Source of the DNA: Megalopta genalis | Taxonomy: Eukaryota; Arthropoda; Insecta; Hymenoptera; Halictidae | Length of the DNA: 64,000 nt | Assembly: GCF_051020955.1 (NCBI RefSeq) | Contig: NC_135016.1 | Span: forward strand, 10,186,001 to 10,250,000 | Reading direction: 5' to 3' | Shown here: in pieces, positions 1 to 11,389 of the stretch | How positions within the stretch are numbered: position 1 is the first letter of the stretch | Layout of the letters: each line of letters starts with the position of its first letter | Position numbers and translations under genes: made by a program | The notes under the pieces: generated by a model | What the model saw: only the letters and a program-made list of their open reading frames with translations | Databases searched by the model: none | What the model was told of the DNA's origin: nothing

Positions 1-360
1 ATATTATAGTAACTGAATTTTTATTCGTTTACTCTGTTCAATTTCTATAACATAACTCATTGCATTTGCCGTTTTATTATGGATCTCAATTTCAGAAACA
101 ACAACATACTGAACGGCACGCGTTTGTAAGACGGTTGTAGGAATTATAAATTGAATAAAAATAAATTGTTCCTTTTAATAATCTCGATAAGTCGGAAACA
201 GTGTAGCAATATTATTAAATTCTTCACATGTCTTTGCAATTTTATATTTCAGCTACACATTTCTGCCATAAATCAATAAAATCCACTGTCTAATTGTGAC
301 AAGGACTATTTACAGAAAAATCTTCCGTAGGTGCAGCAATTTTTGAAAAATTGTCTCGCA
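1..360. other. AT-rich non-coding stretch
   Basis: No frame of coding character is seen. The only recognisable item is a degenerate copy of the short dispersed family D at 267-300. Confidence 0.6.
267..300 (+). repeat. Dispersed repeat D, copy 1
   Basis: Degenerate copy of a motif of about 35 bp whose core reads roughly ATAAAATCCGCAGTCTA, followed by TTATCAC. Here the core appears as ATAAAATCCACTGTCTA. Other copies lie in both orientations at 5411, 5471, 23733, 37810, 43935, 49500 and 57313. The motif is probably a relic of a DNA transposon end, but the full parent element is not visible. Confidence 0.4.
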
Positions 361-900
361 CGTGTCCCGATATCGTTACGAAAAGGATCGTGCGGAATCG
401 AGGATTTATTTTTCGATGAGCCCGCTCGCAAACCGCCGCGGGAAAAGCTTCCCCGACGCGGCCTTTCCGAGCACGTCCCGCGATTAACGCGGCTTTAGAA
501 GCGATAATTACGTCAGAGTGGTACGGTTAGCCGATAATTTCTCGCGATGCTCTTATTCTGGTTTCTGGAACGCTGCTGATACCGGTCATTCATACGCACC
601 GCCGCGGAAAGTAAAAGGTATATTATTAGGCGGTCGCATACGAAGAGCCTCCTTTTCCATCGGCACCGCGGGAACACGTAACTTTTCCCAGTTTTTCTTC
701 CCTTTTAGACGATTTCTTGCCGGCTACAGAAGCTCCCATTAACCGAATACCCCACTGTTTCGCCGGTCTCTCGCATCACGTTTGATTGTGCGAGTGACGT
801 TCACTGTACACCATCTGAATCTGTTTACGAGTGCATCCGTTTACGCAGTATCCCGTCCTCAGATCCTATCGCACGCGAAAACTAGACTTCCTGAGCCGTT
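361..900. other. GC-rich non-coding block
   Basis: GC-rich and CpG-containing DNA with TAATTA and GATAATTT motifs around 506-540. One short frame at 518-742 has no recognisable domain. It could be regulatory, but nothing decisive is visible. Confidence 0.4.
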
Positions 901-1579
901 TATTCCGGCAAGAATGAAAAGCTCGATGTGATCGCGGATTCTGCGAAACTACTACAGTCGGTGTAAAAAGTATTCGAACAGTTGTTGAAACGGAATAACA
1001 TTTTGTAATTGGACCAAGCGATGCAAATATTTGGTGTGGTTAGACGGATCAGTTTGTCGGACAATGGCAATTGTTTGCAAAATATTGTGATTGTTTGTAA
1101 CGATAAAAAAATGCAACAATAATGTTTTGCCAGTTTGTTCATTTGAGCTGTTTCATTGAAAAGATTTTACTGAGGAAATTTCATTGAAATTGATTTTACA
1201 ACCGAATGCGATTTCTGAAAACAATTGTTTAGTCGTTGTGTAGTAAACTAATCCCTCTAGCATTCTAAAAATATTTGGATCGGGTTTGCTCAATTATAAC
1301 AAAGTTATGACGTTTTAATATGTCTACGAATGCTTTTTACAGCGACTGTATACCTAGCAAAACTGGTACGCGAACGAAGAAAAACGGAGGACAGTATTTT
1401 TGCTTTCCTCGACAGCTAATTATGTATATCCGAGCTTTTAACGAGTGTTAGTCAATTATTTAGTATACTCGGGAGCTTTCTTAATATATTACAATGTTAG
1501 AAAACATTTGTACACTTTATATCTAGGTGTCTGAACCGGAATCAGGTTTTTAAAATAAAAATAAATTTCAATTTTATTC
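901..1579. other. AT-rich non-coding stretch
   Basis: AT-rich DNA without repeats or coding character that I can identify. Confidence 0.5.
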
Positions 1580-1778
1580 GAGTGACGGATAAGAGATAAA
1601 GGCTAACGAATCAAATTTTATATTCGACACTTTCGAATAAATATTCAATCGAATAAAATTTATCCGAATAAGATTTTATCCGTACAGGAATTCGTAAAGA
1701 AAATAATTGATTTGTATAAAAATGACAGAATATAAAGTGTTTTTTCATAGTTTATTTTATTCTATTCTATTTCTTCCA
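1580..1778 (+). repeat. Dispersed repeat A, copy 1
   Basis: Aligns over about 200 bp with 21518-21726 in the same orientation. Shared landmarks, in order, are TGACGGATAA, a run of ATTCGAATAA-like words, TCGTACAGGAATTC or TCCGTACAGGAATTC, an AT-rich stretch, and TTCATAGTT. The words ATCCGAATAA and ATTCGAATAA recur several times here and again at 1795-1890, so the element carries internal short tandem motifs. No terminal repeat or coding frame is visible, so the class is unknown. Confidence 0.65.
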
Positions 1779-3040
1779 TATTACTGCTTCTAATTATACG
1801 AATAAAGAATTTTTCAAATTATCCGAATAAAAAATTCGATTAAACGGAATTAATTCGGATGATTATCATTGAAACAATCCGAATAATGTCCAACTGTCGG
1901 AACATTCCGATTTACGATCGATCCTTGTGCAGAAACAGCCCGAGAGTCACGTTCAGCGTTTCCATAGAGGAGAAAAATCATTTATAAACCGATTTGTAAA
2001 AGTTCGCGAATGTTTGTCGGTTTACTAATAGCGCTGGAGGCGGTGTATAGATCATTAGCCAGTACAAATTACATAAAGGACAAGAATCGCCGGTGAAGCG
2101 GGGGAGGTGGGGAGGCAATAGCGAGACAGTGAGAAAGAGAGAGGCGGAGAATAGTAGTGCGGGAAACGTGTAAATTGCACGCCGGCATCGCGATACCGAT
2201 CTAATATGGTCCTGTGTGTATCGCTGATTAGAACACGAGCCAGGGTCCCGATTGTGCACCGCCGATATCGAATCGATTCACGGATATAAATCAGAACGTC
2301 GTGCACCGGTGATCTAGTACGTGCCAAAGTAGCGGCTCGCTAGCCGCGAATTATGTAAGCCCTGAGCGGATTCTTGAAAAACCGATCGTACATCTCGCGG
2401 ATTTCCGACGTAACGATTTTACGATGCTCTGCGATAGACGACTTCGCCGACGGAAATCAATAAACAGAATCATCAATCTTGTCCGCGGAGTATTATTACA
2501 GTTTTTCCTCGGACCGTGTCCATCATACGTCTTATGAATATACAAAGTCTTGGAAATAAATTGTCATTTCTAAACCCGGTTTCTTGTTAAATCGTTTAAT
2601 CGAGGGAAACCTGATCGGTGTCGTCGTGCATCTGAACTGTTTTTGCAATCTAGGGTTTTATAAACCCGATGCTATAAAATAATTTAATAATATATTCGAT
2701 GTTTCACATCGATGTGATAGCTGACACGCCTTTCCTCCTTCTGTCGAGATTATTTCGAATTCGAGCCATTTATTCGAGAATTCGTTGTGTTCTAGATAAA
2801 TGCAACTCTCAAAATGCAACTTTTTGAAAATGAAGTATCTGCAACGTTTCACGCGAACGCACGTACTTGTGCGTTATTTTGCATAAAAATGAGTCGAGAA
2901 GATCCCTCATCGTAGCACTGAGAAATTAACACTTTACACTTTGTTTCATTAATTTGTAAACACCCTCTCGAATACAAAATGAATCGGAATATTCGAAAGT
3001 GTCAATTAAGCATTAAATCTTAATTTGATACGATTCCACG
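1779..3040. other. Mixed non-coding DNA
   Basis: Further TCCGAATAA words lie at 1795-1890. A moderately GC-rich stretch follows (1900-2540), then AT-rich DNA. No gene is seen. Confidence 0.5.
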
Positions 3041-3094
3041 ATATATTATATTATATTATTATTATTATTATTATATTATATTATTATATTAATA
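3041..3094. repeat. (ATT)n/(AT)n microsatellite
   Basis: Almost uninterrupted ATT and AT units. Confidence 0.9.
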
Positions 3095-3684
3095 GTTCTG
3101 AAAGGTAATTATGGATACGTTGACGAGTAATTGAAGATAAAAAGAACTGTCAGAATGTTAACAATTGCCGAAGTTATTAAACGTCGAAGATGCCACTGTG
3201 AAATGCACTGCACTGCGGTCTGTTTACATGGTCACAACAGAACTAATTGTTTGAAACCGTCGTTAATAATTCATAAATAATTGTCTAATGCTACGATATC
3301 GATCTCGGAGTTACACTTCATTTAGACCAGCATTCTTCGACTAAAATTCGTAGCAAAAACACGCATTCATTCACTTCAACCTCTAACTCCAATGCTAGTT
3401 ACGTTCGATCACATAACTCGCGTAATTATGCGAATATTCGCTGGAAACATTGTTTTTAGATCTTCACGCAGAGCGTGCCTTCTGATGTCAACAATAAAAA
3501 GAAACACAATAGGTCCTCCGAACTTTGAAAACGATTCTAGTCAACACTCAAAAAACAAAGTAGGGTAAAGTTCCTAAAACTTTATTACCAAAAAGCGAGA
3601 TTTTTATTCTGTGTATTTCAGTGGATTGTAAAAGAATACATATTATAGTTTCTAAACGTGAATCTATTATTAATAAACGTGTAC
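3095..3684. other. AT-rich non-coding stretch
   Basis: No repeat, RNA gene or coding frame is recognised. Confidence 0.5.
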
Positions 3685-3935
3685 TTAACCTCTTTCTATA
3701 CTTTGACGATTCCGACTCGTCATGAAAATTTCTAGTAATAACTTATTGAGCATGGATGTTATTCTGTCTATTAAAATTGAAATAAAATTGTAATCTCTTT
3801 TCATCAAAATTTAAGCATTCGACTAAATTTAGGCACACGATAAGCATCAATTTTCTTTCCCTTCTAAGAAATTATCGCAATCGAAAAATTTCTAATCGCA
3901 GTGACTGCGAAAAAATTGGTATGTCAAGGACTTAA
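3685..3935 (+). mobile_element. TTAA-bounded MITE, family H copy 1
   Basis: The element is about 250 bp and starts and ends at TTAA. The left end reads TTAACCTCTTT, and the right end inverted reads TTAAGTCCTTGACATACC. Just inside the left end is the degenerate dyad GACGATTCCGACTCGTC, which is a perfect 17-bp inverted repeat in copy 2. There is no coding capacity. The TTAA target and CC(C/T)-type ends resemble piggyBac-derived non-autonomous elements; that assignment is inference. An inverted copy lies at 19613-19888. Confidence 0.7.
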
Positions 3936-3969
3936 TCGAAAATTATGATTAAAAAGAATAAAAATGTCC

Positions 3970-4219
3970 TTAATCCTTTGCCATACATTGACGAGTCCGA
4001 CTCGTCATGAAAATTTCTAGTTATTTATTGAGCATAGATGTTATTCTGTCTATTAAAATTGAAATAAAATTATAATCTCTTTTCATCAATATTTAAGCAT
4101 TCGACTAAATTTAGGCACACACGATAAGCATAAATTTTCTTTCCCTTCTAAGAAATTATCGCAATCGAAAAATTTCTAATCGCAGTGACTGCGAAAAAAT
4201 TGGTATGTCATGGAGTTAA
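3970..4219 (+). mobile_element. TTAA-bounded MITE, family H copy 2
   Basis: Nearly identical to copy 1. The left end TTAATCCTTTGCCATAC is followed by the perfect dyad GACGAGTCCGACTCGTC. The right end inverted reads TTAACTCCATGACATACC. It has no coding capacity. The interval from copy 1 is exactly 285 bp and includes shared flanking DNA, so this copy arose by local duplication and not by a second insertion. Confidence 0.75.
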
Positions 4220-4243
4220 TCGAAAATTATGATTAAAAAGAAG

Positions 4244-5130
4244 AATGGGTCTCGTATTAGGCACCATTGCCCTAATTTGCTGTAACGTCCGCTTGACCCC
4301 GAATTTTTCCGGCAAATCGCGAAGCCCGGCGGAAGAGGGAATCGATAACAATCGGCCAGGTGAACGTATCGTGGCCGACCGGTTCGATAGCTCGAATCGG
4401 CGGAAAAGCGGTCCGCGGACGGTTCTAACGGGGCGGCGGGTATCGAGCGGAGCGGAACCCGCGGCTCGCGGTGCATACAAGTGCATCCGCACACGTGGCC
4501 GGTCGGCATAGAAGCGCATGAGCTCGCAAGAGGTAAGAGAGAAGAGCCGTGCGCTGATCTTCTGGCGAGCCGGCTGCCGCGGTCTAGACTCGTACATGTG
4601 TACCAGGCTTGTCGAGGCTGAATATTTATGCGCGACCTCTCTCGAGGCAGCATCGCGGCGAGCGCAGAAATCCGCTGCATTCTGGAAAAAGAGACACCGC
4701 GGCGCACAGGCTCCCGGAGCCCGTTTCTGATTTATACGGAGTGTTGCGCGCGGATTGGCCGGATCAGTGCCGCTCAATCGACCCGCGGTACCCAATCGGT
4801 TCCCGTCGAAAACGATCGATATCGCCGGGGCCCCGCGTCGTTATTTATGCGTTTCACCTCTTGCTACCCTTATCTCGAATCTCTGCTCGCCTTCGACGCG
4901 TGTAATGCCCGCTTTTTCCCGACCAGCCCGGTCGGCTGCCTACGCTCGACCCGTAAATTGCACCGCCGATCGAATCCCCATGGAAAAATTCGGACCGTTT
5001 AAGAAACTCCGGCGAACAGCATTTTCGCCAAGAAATCCTGCTTGTGTCCCGGATATCGAGAGCTTTAATGGTTACGCAAATGCTGCGTGTCTGCCTTCTG
5101 CACCTGTCCACTCGAATCGGATAGCCTGTT
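4244..5130. other. GC-rich non-coding block
   Basis: Sharp change to GC-rich DNA right after the duplicated MITE. Overlapping open frames exist in several frames on both strands, as expected from high GC, and none has recognisable domains. A donor-like CAAGAG/GTAAGAG lies near 4530. Confidence 0.45.
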
Positions 5131-5410
5131 GATCTGTTAGATATAATTTTTCGTATAGTTTACATGATCCACGACGCTGTCGATTTTTGTATGGGGAAGT
5201 CCACTCGTGATTTATGCAAAATACAAATTCTTCGCGTCGATTGTAAAATATAGAATCCAAGCACAAGTATTTTTTTCTCTGACAATAATTTGAATAATTT
5301 CAAATAATGCATCAATGCATCATATTTTAATTGCAATAATGCATTATTTAATTTGCAATAATGCATCATATTTTCGCTGTTTTAAATTACACCTACTCGT
5401 TTTTACTATT

Positions 5411-5440
5411 ATTGCATGAAATTCGCAGTCCACTCGTGAT
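5411..5440 (+). repeat. Dispersed repeat D, copy 2
   Basis: Contains GCATGAAATTCGCAGTC followed by CACTCGTGAT, a good match to the family core. A related tail, GTCCACTCGTGAT, recurs near 5200. Confidence 0.45.
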
Positions 5441-5470
5441 GCATTTGAACTTCGTAAGATTGTTATTATT

Positions 5471-5490
5471 AGGCTGCGAATCTTTATGCA
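5471..5490 (-). repeat. Dispersed repeat D, copy 3 (inverted)
   Basis: The minus strand reads TGCATAAAGATTCGCAGCCT. It lies 30 bp from copy 2 in the opposite orientation, so the pair could form a loose stem. Confidence 0.4.
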
Positions 5491-6270
5491 AGTTCTCATT
5501 TTTATACAATAGTTTGCAGAAATATAAATTGTAAAATTGCTTTCTTCTTCAACTAAAGGTTGAAGGTATTGTAAAAAAAAAATAAAAATGTTATTAGACC
5601 TCGTTAATTTATACTTTCTCTTGAAATTTAAAAATCTGCACATGCCATAAATGCATATAGATCAGTCTAAAGTCCTAAGTGTCCAATTTAGGACGCTTCG
5701 CTTTCCAAAATGCCAATCTTTACGTAATTCCGGAGTAATGTGTAATATTCGTCAGCGTACTCAACGGCGGCCATCTTGTGACATCATAAGATTGTAGCAC
5801 AAATTGCTATTATAAATTACTCTACAATATCGTCGAGGAACACATTATGCATACTATGTATTTGACACAATTTCCAATCTATATTTCAATCTATATTTTC
5901 CTCTTGAAATGCTGCTTATATTGTGCAATGTTGCTTCAAAAATAGCAAAAAGAATGAGTTTAGGCTATTTTAATCTGAGTCGTTAAAAGCTAAAAGATAG
6001 TGCAGTCTTTACGTCAGGCTTTACAGCAAAGCTAGCAACTATGAATGCAAATATCGTATTGTATGCAGCCGAGTCTGCGTACGCAACGTAAATGAACATT
6101 AACGTTAATTACTCGTCGACAGAAAAAAGAAACGAGTTATCAGATATAAATCAGATCTCATAAAATTGATTCATAAGCTAGCACCACGGTGCGCGATGGC
6201 TTATTTGAATACTAGACGTGACATGCAATTAATCCTCGCCATTTTAATACTTTTAATAAAACATAAATTA

Positions 6271-7860
6271 TTCCAGGAACGAGCGCCAACGATCTGCCGT
6301 CGATGCACGCTTCTCGACAAACCTAAACGAACGTCGATCATTTAGAGAAGAACATTGCGATACGACGAACGAGAACGCTCGAAAATTTCCTACAGGAAAA
6401 ATCTGTTTGTTGTTCGCACGGTTGTCGCTTTTGGACGAGTCGAGCGTGCAACGGCGACGGCCGCGGCAATTGTACGAGCGCATAAACCGAGAGGACGCGA
6501 TATCGAGGCGACGTATCCGCGATTCCACGTATCTGCGAATTAATGCGGGAACGCATCCGCGGCGAACCAAAGCGAAACCGGCGTCGCGCATGGCGCAATC
6601 TTCGTCAATCCCGATTAATCACTGCATTATAATTAATGGCTGGCATTCCGGCTTTTTTCCGTCGTTCTCCCCGTGGTCGTCCTTCCTTTTTCTCGTGCAA
6701 CATAGTTGCGCGTTCAATTATTCATGCGCGCTGTCCGCGAACCGATCGAATTATTTTTACTTCGGCCGAGCCGATCAATTAAATTTCATGAGGCGATTTC
6801 AGGAGACGGAAGACGTGTCGCTGTTCCCGAAGGACCTAGGAGGCTCGCGCGGCACCGCGCCGCAATTCGGCTGGAACGCGACAAAACCGCTCCGCAGGAA
6901 TGCGAGCCGTTTTCCCTGATGATTTCAAGGTTCCCGGACGGGATCGTCCGGGGCAAAAGTGTGCTAAACAGTAGCCGCTTCCGGCGGCGTGTTCAGCCGG
7001 CGCACGTTTAATTTCACGCTGATTAAAGTCGCGTGTAATTAATGCGGAACGATAAACACAGGCCGTGTTGTCCGGCACCGGCCGGGGGTCTCGGCAATAA
7101 TCGCGGTGGTTTTCGAGTGGAAAGCCGATTGCAACTTTGCCACGCGATTTCTCTTTTAACGAGCCGCGGGGTGGGGCGACGTTGCAACACCCGGCGCACC
7201 GGCCAGATAAACGAAATTATGCAAATGAAGGGAGAACGCGGCGGAGCCATCATCGTCCTCTTCCTGTACCGTTTCGTGGAAGCTGATCCTAGACGAGGGG
7301 CCCTAGGGTGCCCCTCTAGCCGGCACGGATAAAACGGAAATTTCGTATCTGGCCGCGACAGGCCGGCATAAATCGCGTTCACCGGCTAATTAAACCGTTG
7401 GCTATCGCGACGATTAATCGATCGCCGTTTCCTCCTGGATGCTGCCGAGGCACCGGTTCCTTCCCCGTACGCCTATCACCCTTTCATCCTCGCCTTTTTT
7501 TCTCTCTCCATCGTCTCCTCTTCTTCCCGGTCGACTCTACGTGGATCCCTTTTTCTCTAGCGTACGCGACCTAATATAACCGGGCCGCGTTCCTTCCTCT
7601 TCTTCGTCCGCCTCGATACCGTAATAGAATCGCGTGCTGCTCGTAAAGACTTGGACCGCTAATCGAGAATCACCCCGATCGTCCACATTGTAAATCTCTC
7701 ACCGGCAATCGAATTCGGCTTCTCATTGAACCCCAAGCGAATATTTTAATTGCGCTCCGCCGAGGCGATTGTCCGGAGCGTGTACAAACAGACACTAACT
7801 TCTCTCGTGCCTCGATCAATTCTTTAATCATTCGGTATTTCATAATGTACATTTCGTGTT
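6271..7860. other. GC-rich non-coding block
   Basis: Long GC-rich stretch with TAATTAATG/TTTAATTT homeodomain-like words around 7008-7042 and TTAAACC around 7391. Competing open frames on both strands are uninformative. Possibly regulatory, but unproven. Confidence 0.45.
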
Positions 7861-8814
7861 CGCTTCGATGGCGTGTTGCTCGCGAAGATCAACAATGTAG
7901 GATTGCAGGAGGCTGATATATTTTATACTAATTTCACGTGCCGAACGATCTTCGGTTTAGAACGTCGATGCTGTTTTATAATTAGCCGGTTGGTGAGGCC
8001 AAAGTGGTTTTCACAGAACTTTGCACAATTGAAAGGCACAGATTAGAATTGAGTCTTCTGCCTTTCGTGAAGGTGCTGCGGTGTGGAGGAAGATTTAGCC
8101 TTATTATTTAGTATCAACATTATTCAGCCTGATCCTCGAAAGCTAACAAGACGAGCCTACTTTCACCAATATCTGATATAATTTTTATAAAATAGACTAT
8201 GTCCTCAGGTAGCAAGGAAGTCTTCTAGGCTACAAAATGAACGTATGAAGAACGCTGAATAAAGAGAAAGAGGTGAAAGAAGCCTGTAAGATCGGTGAAA
8301 CTAATCAGGAAATACGAAAATACAGATTTTATATTGAAGATTTTTCGTCTTCAAAGGCCGGGTCATATCGGCGTGTCTATTATTTAATTTATCTACCAGT
8401 TAACTGCTGCAATCTCTTTGAAAAGTGTCAAAGTTATTGTAATTACCAGACTGCGAATCATTATCAAAAATTAGTTGAACATAACGTAAAATTATCCTTG
8501 AATTCCTCTAACGTCGTTTCAGTTTTTTATTCGACGTACTCATTTTCGTCACAAATGCACAAAAATACCACAGTCTGATAATTACACTGTTTGATTTTCC
8601 TCATACCTTGTTTAATATTATATAATTTAATGAGGACAAAGTATACATCCTTGTCAACCAGTTGGCTGTTTTTGACGCGTGTACCCGGCATGAAAAAATG
8701 GCGACAGTTTGTGTTATGACGAGCACGATCGTCAAAAAAAAAAAAACAGAAAAAAAACAGCGAACTGGTTTAAAATCTAAATAAAGAATCAGAAATGATT
8801 CATGTTTGCGATTC
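7861..8814. other. AT-rich non-coding block
   Basis: An isolated 100-codon frame at 8273-8578 has no recognisable motif and no clear splice context. An A-rich run lies at 8737-8756. Confidence 0.5.
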
Positions 8815-9700
8815 AGACCACCGAAGGTTCCACAAGACCGATGAGACGGCTGTAGATTAATCGGAGAATTCGTTGCGTTCGGGGTCCGGTAGGGCCGAGA
8901 GACGGAAGACTTCCGGTCGGAAGGGTCGCGTCGTGTGCGTGGTCTCGCTGACGTTCGTTGCGCAATCAACTGCGTATCGTCGTGGGCATCGTCATCGGCG
9001 TGTCGACGATGCAAGAACGCGCGCTCTATGGAAAAGACGAGACGGAGGACAGAAGGATAGGCACCGGCTGAGTGGGGATCACCGTTGCGTAATCCGTTCT
9101 CGGAGGAGCCGGGTTCCACAAAGGCGAAAGAGCGAGTAAGATGCTGAGAAGTTCGAGCAGAAGCGAAACACGGAGGAGGCACCACGTGACACGGCGCTGG
9201 TATCCGTCGTTTCGCAGAAATCTGACAATTCGTTGCGACGGTTTTATTTAGCTTGCGTCGGTTTTTCGCCTCGGCGAGCGATCGTCGTCAAAGAGGGAAC
9301 CGTTCCCTTTGTGCCGCGTTCGAGCGGGAATTCCACCGGGCAGATGGATTTTAATTGAATCGAAAGAATCGCCGAGGAATCCGCTGATTCATTCGGCGTA
9401 GTGGCGCTCGGAGCGCCGCGGACGCTTCATTCAAATTCGCGAAAACCGTAATAGCAACCTTCGCCGATCCGCTGCCGATGCTCTGACGTTCGCGATGATC
9501 GTTTCTACACGTGTCTCGGCTTTTTTTCTCCGATCCGATATTTGCCGGCGGCGATACGCTCGCCAGCCGCCTTTTTGCGGAGGATTATTTTGCGCTGGAA
9601 AAACACATTTATGTAGGCGAGTCGCCGCCGAATGAAAATTCACGACCGCCGGTTTTCATTACCGCGATCCTCGCCTATTATTAGTTTCCGCCGATAGAAT
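8815..9700. other. GC-rich non-coding block
   Basis: Dense CpG and purine-rich sequence with open frames on both strands, none convincing. Confidence 0.45.
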
Positions 9701-10191
9701 CTTCCGATATTTTTTGATTCGGTTTTTTCTGATACTTTAGGCGCAAGAACGGTGCCTAACGGTCGACGCGAACCGATCCTCCAATGGATTTCAGCAATAA
9801 CGTGGCCACTTTAATCGTGGACAATCGAGACACTTTCAACGATCCAGCAATACACTTGTCTTTGAGATTGTCGGCTGAACAGGATGAAATTTCATCCGTC
9901 CTCTGTTTCTAGATACCGCGGATTGTTCGACTCTTTGCATGCTTATTACGCAAAACGTATTTCTGTAGAGTCTGATGCTATACGTGACACTCGATTCGCT
10001 GATTTAATGTGACAGAACAGGTAAATTATTATTATCCTGGGATCGCGAGAGGTGTAACTACTTTGCTTCTAATTCGAAGACTTGTTTATTACTTGTTGTC
10101 GATTAGCAGATATTAAGCAGTTCCTTAGTGACAGATTATTCAAAGTCGTGAACGTGTTACTTCCACCGAAAATGATTTACGAAGATGAGTG
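9701..10191. other. AT-rich DNA up to hairpin MITE E1
   Basis: Ordinary AT-rich sequence. Its last about 90 bp (10105-10190) recur on the far side of E1 at 10480-10556. Confidence 0.45.
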
Positions 10192-10556
10192 TACAGTAAA
10201 TTCTCCCTAATTGACGTTCAGATTGTGCGCAAAAATGGACAATTTGCGAAGAGAAGATACGATTATTCAAGTCTTGCGGCTCGTTTTATAGTTATGACAA
10301 TCGGTAACTATAAAAACGAGCCAAATAATCGTGTCTTCTCTTCCCAAATTGTCCATTTTTGTGCACAATCCGAGCACCATTTACTGTACTTCTTCAATGT
10401 ACGAACATCAAAAACGGGTACCGGTGCTTCTTTTTTCATGTAGCTCTGCCATCCGAGAACTGATTCATCGTTTTTCAGTGGGCAAAGCATTAAGTACTTC
10501 TTCGTGACAGATTTGTGACAACTTGACGACTTGTGCCAAAAATAAGTATCGAAGAG
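10105..10556. repeat. Diverged direct repeat flanking E1
   Basis: TATTAAGCAGTTCCTTAGTG near 10112 recurs as CATTAAGTACTTCTTCGTG near 10488. Each copy is followed by GACAGATT and, further on, by CCGAAAATGATTTACGAAGA or its relative CCAAAAATAAGTATCGAAGA. After removing the 197-bp MITE the spacing is about 180 bp, so this is an old tandem duplication into which E1 inserted. Confidence 0.5.
10192..10388. mobile_element. Hairpin MITE, family E copy 1
   Basis: 197 bp, starting TACAGTAAATTCTCCC and ending TTTACTGTA. The two halves are inverted complements over nearly the whole length. The left arm has AAAATGGACAATTTG and GGCTCGTTTTATAGTTA; the right arm has TAACTATAAAAACGAGCC and CAAATTGTCCATTTTTGTGC. 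The right arm lacks about 10 bp near its end. The TA borders and CAGT ends suggest a Tc1/mariner-type MITE (inference). The single-strand product would be a long hairpin. Confidence 0.8.
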
Positions 10557-11389
10557 AAAACCAAGTGCCCATTTTCAATTTATGAGATGCATCAATTATG
10601 ATGCAACATACACATCAACCGATGCACCTTGTATTTAATACAGCTATGGTCATTGGAAGCTCCGCTTGAAATTGAGGAGATTACGCCCTCGTTATACAGA
10701 CCAACGGAGTTCGTTAAAACGCCATACAGCAGACTTCGAGCAAGCAACGAGCGAATTTCCAGGAACCTTGACGAACTAGCACAGATAACATTGCGATAAA
10801 GTAATATTTTCAGGAAAATCGTTACCACAGCGATTCCAATGCGCCGGAAACAACGTCGTAAAGAGTCATTGACGCTGTCCGTCACGTGTCGATGACAAGT
10901 ATTCTATATCTTCCCTGAAACAGCTTCGACCAGGCGCGTTTCTTCTGGCTCTCTATCATTCGATGAATTCTGAGCGCTCCCGGCGACCAACGGCCGCGGA
11001 ATTCATACCGCACACAATGCTGCCGCATTGCTGCACGTTCCTCAATCACAATTATTCCGAGACCCGGGTTCTTTTGCCCGACGAAAAACCCGGACAATTT
11101 TTCCCGGCCGGCTGCCTCTAATTCCGAATTAAATCGCCACCGTCGCAGACGCGCCGAGCCGTTCCTCCAATTTTCTATCTTTCGCGAGACATCTCAATGG
11201 CGCGACGACGACTGCGCTGCGCACCTGTTTCAATTGCGCAGTACTCGGGGCATTATCTTAGCGATCGTGTCCCGATGACAGATCAAGATGGAAAGCCTCC
11301 GACTTGCGGATACAAAAAAAAATTATCGACTGGACGGTAATTAATAACGTCTCCGTGGAAACGTCTGCATTATTGTGCCGTCGTCATTC
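10557..11389. other. Mixed non-coding DNA
   Basis: A short GC-richer part (10900-11290) shows no recognisable gene. Confidence 0.45.

Larger units (their letters stand above)
3685..4243. repeat. 285-bp direct tandem duplication
   Basis: Two copies, each made of a 250-bp TTAA element plus about 35 bp of flank (beginning TCGAAAATTATGATTAAAAA). Sequence similarity stops abruptly near 4243, where GC-rich DNA begins. Confidence 0.85.
5131..6270. other. AT-rich non-coding block
   Basis: Contains repeated AATGCATCATATTT words (5280-5375), two family D copies (5411 and 5471) and a GCCATCTTG word near 5773. Nothing coding is seen. Confidence 0.5.

Noticed and set aside
2926..3009. Possible 84-bp TTAA mini-element
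   Set aside because: Only the word CACTTT is shared between the ends, and at different distances from TTAA.
8601..9185. 194-codon minus strand frame with a Phe-rich hydrophobic stretch
   Set aside because: Begins at a non-ATG codon, the hydrophobic part comes from an A-rich run on the + strand, and no homology is recognised.
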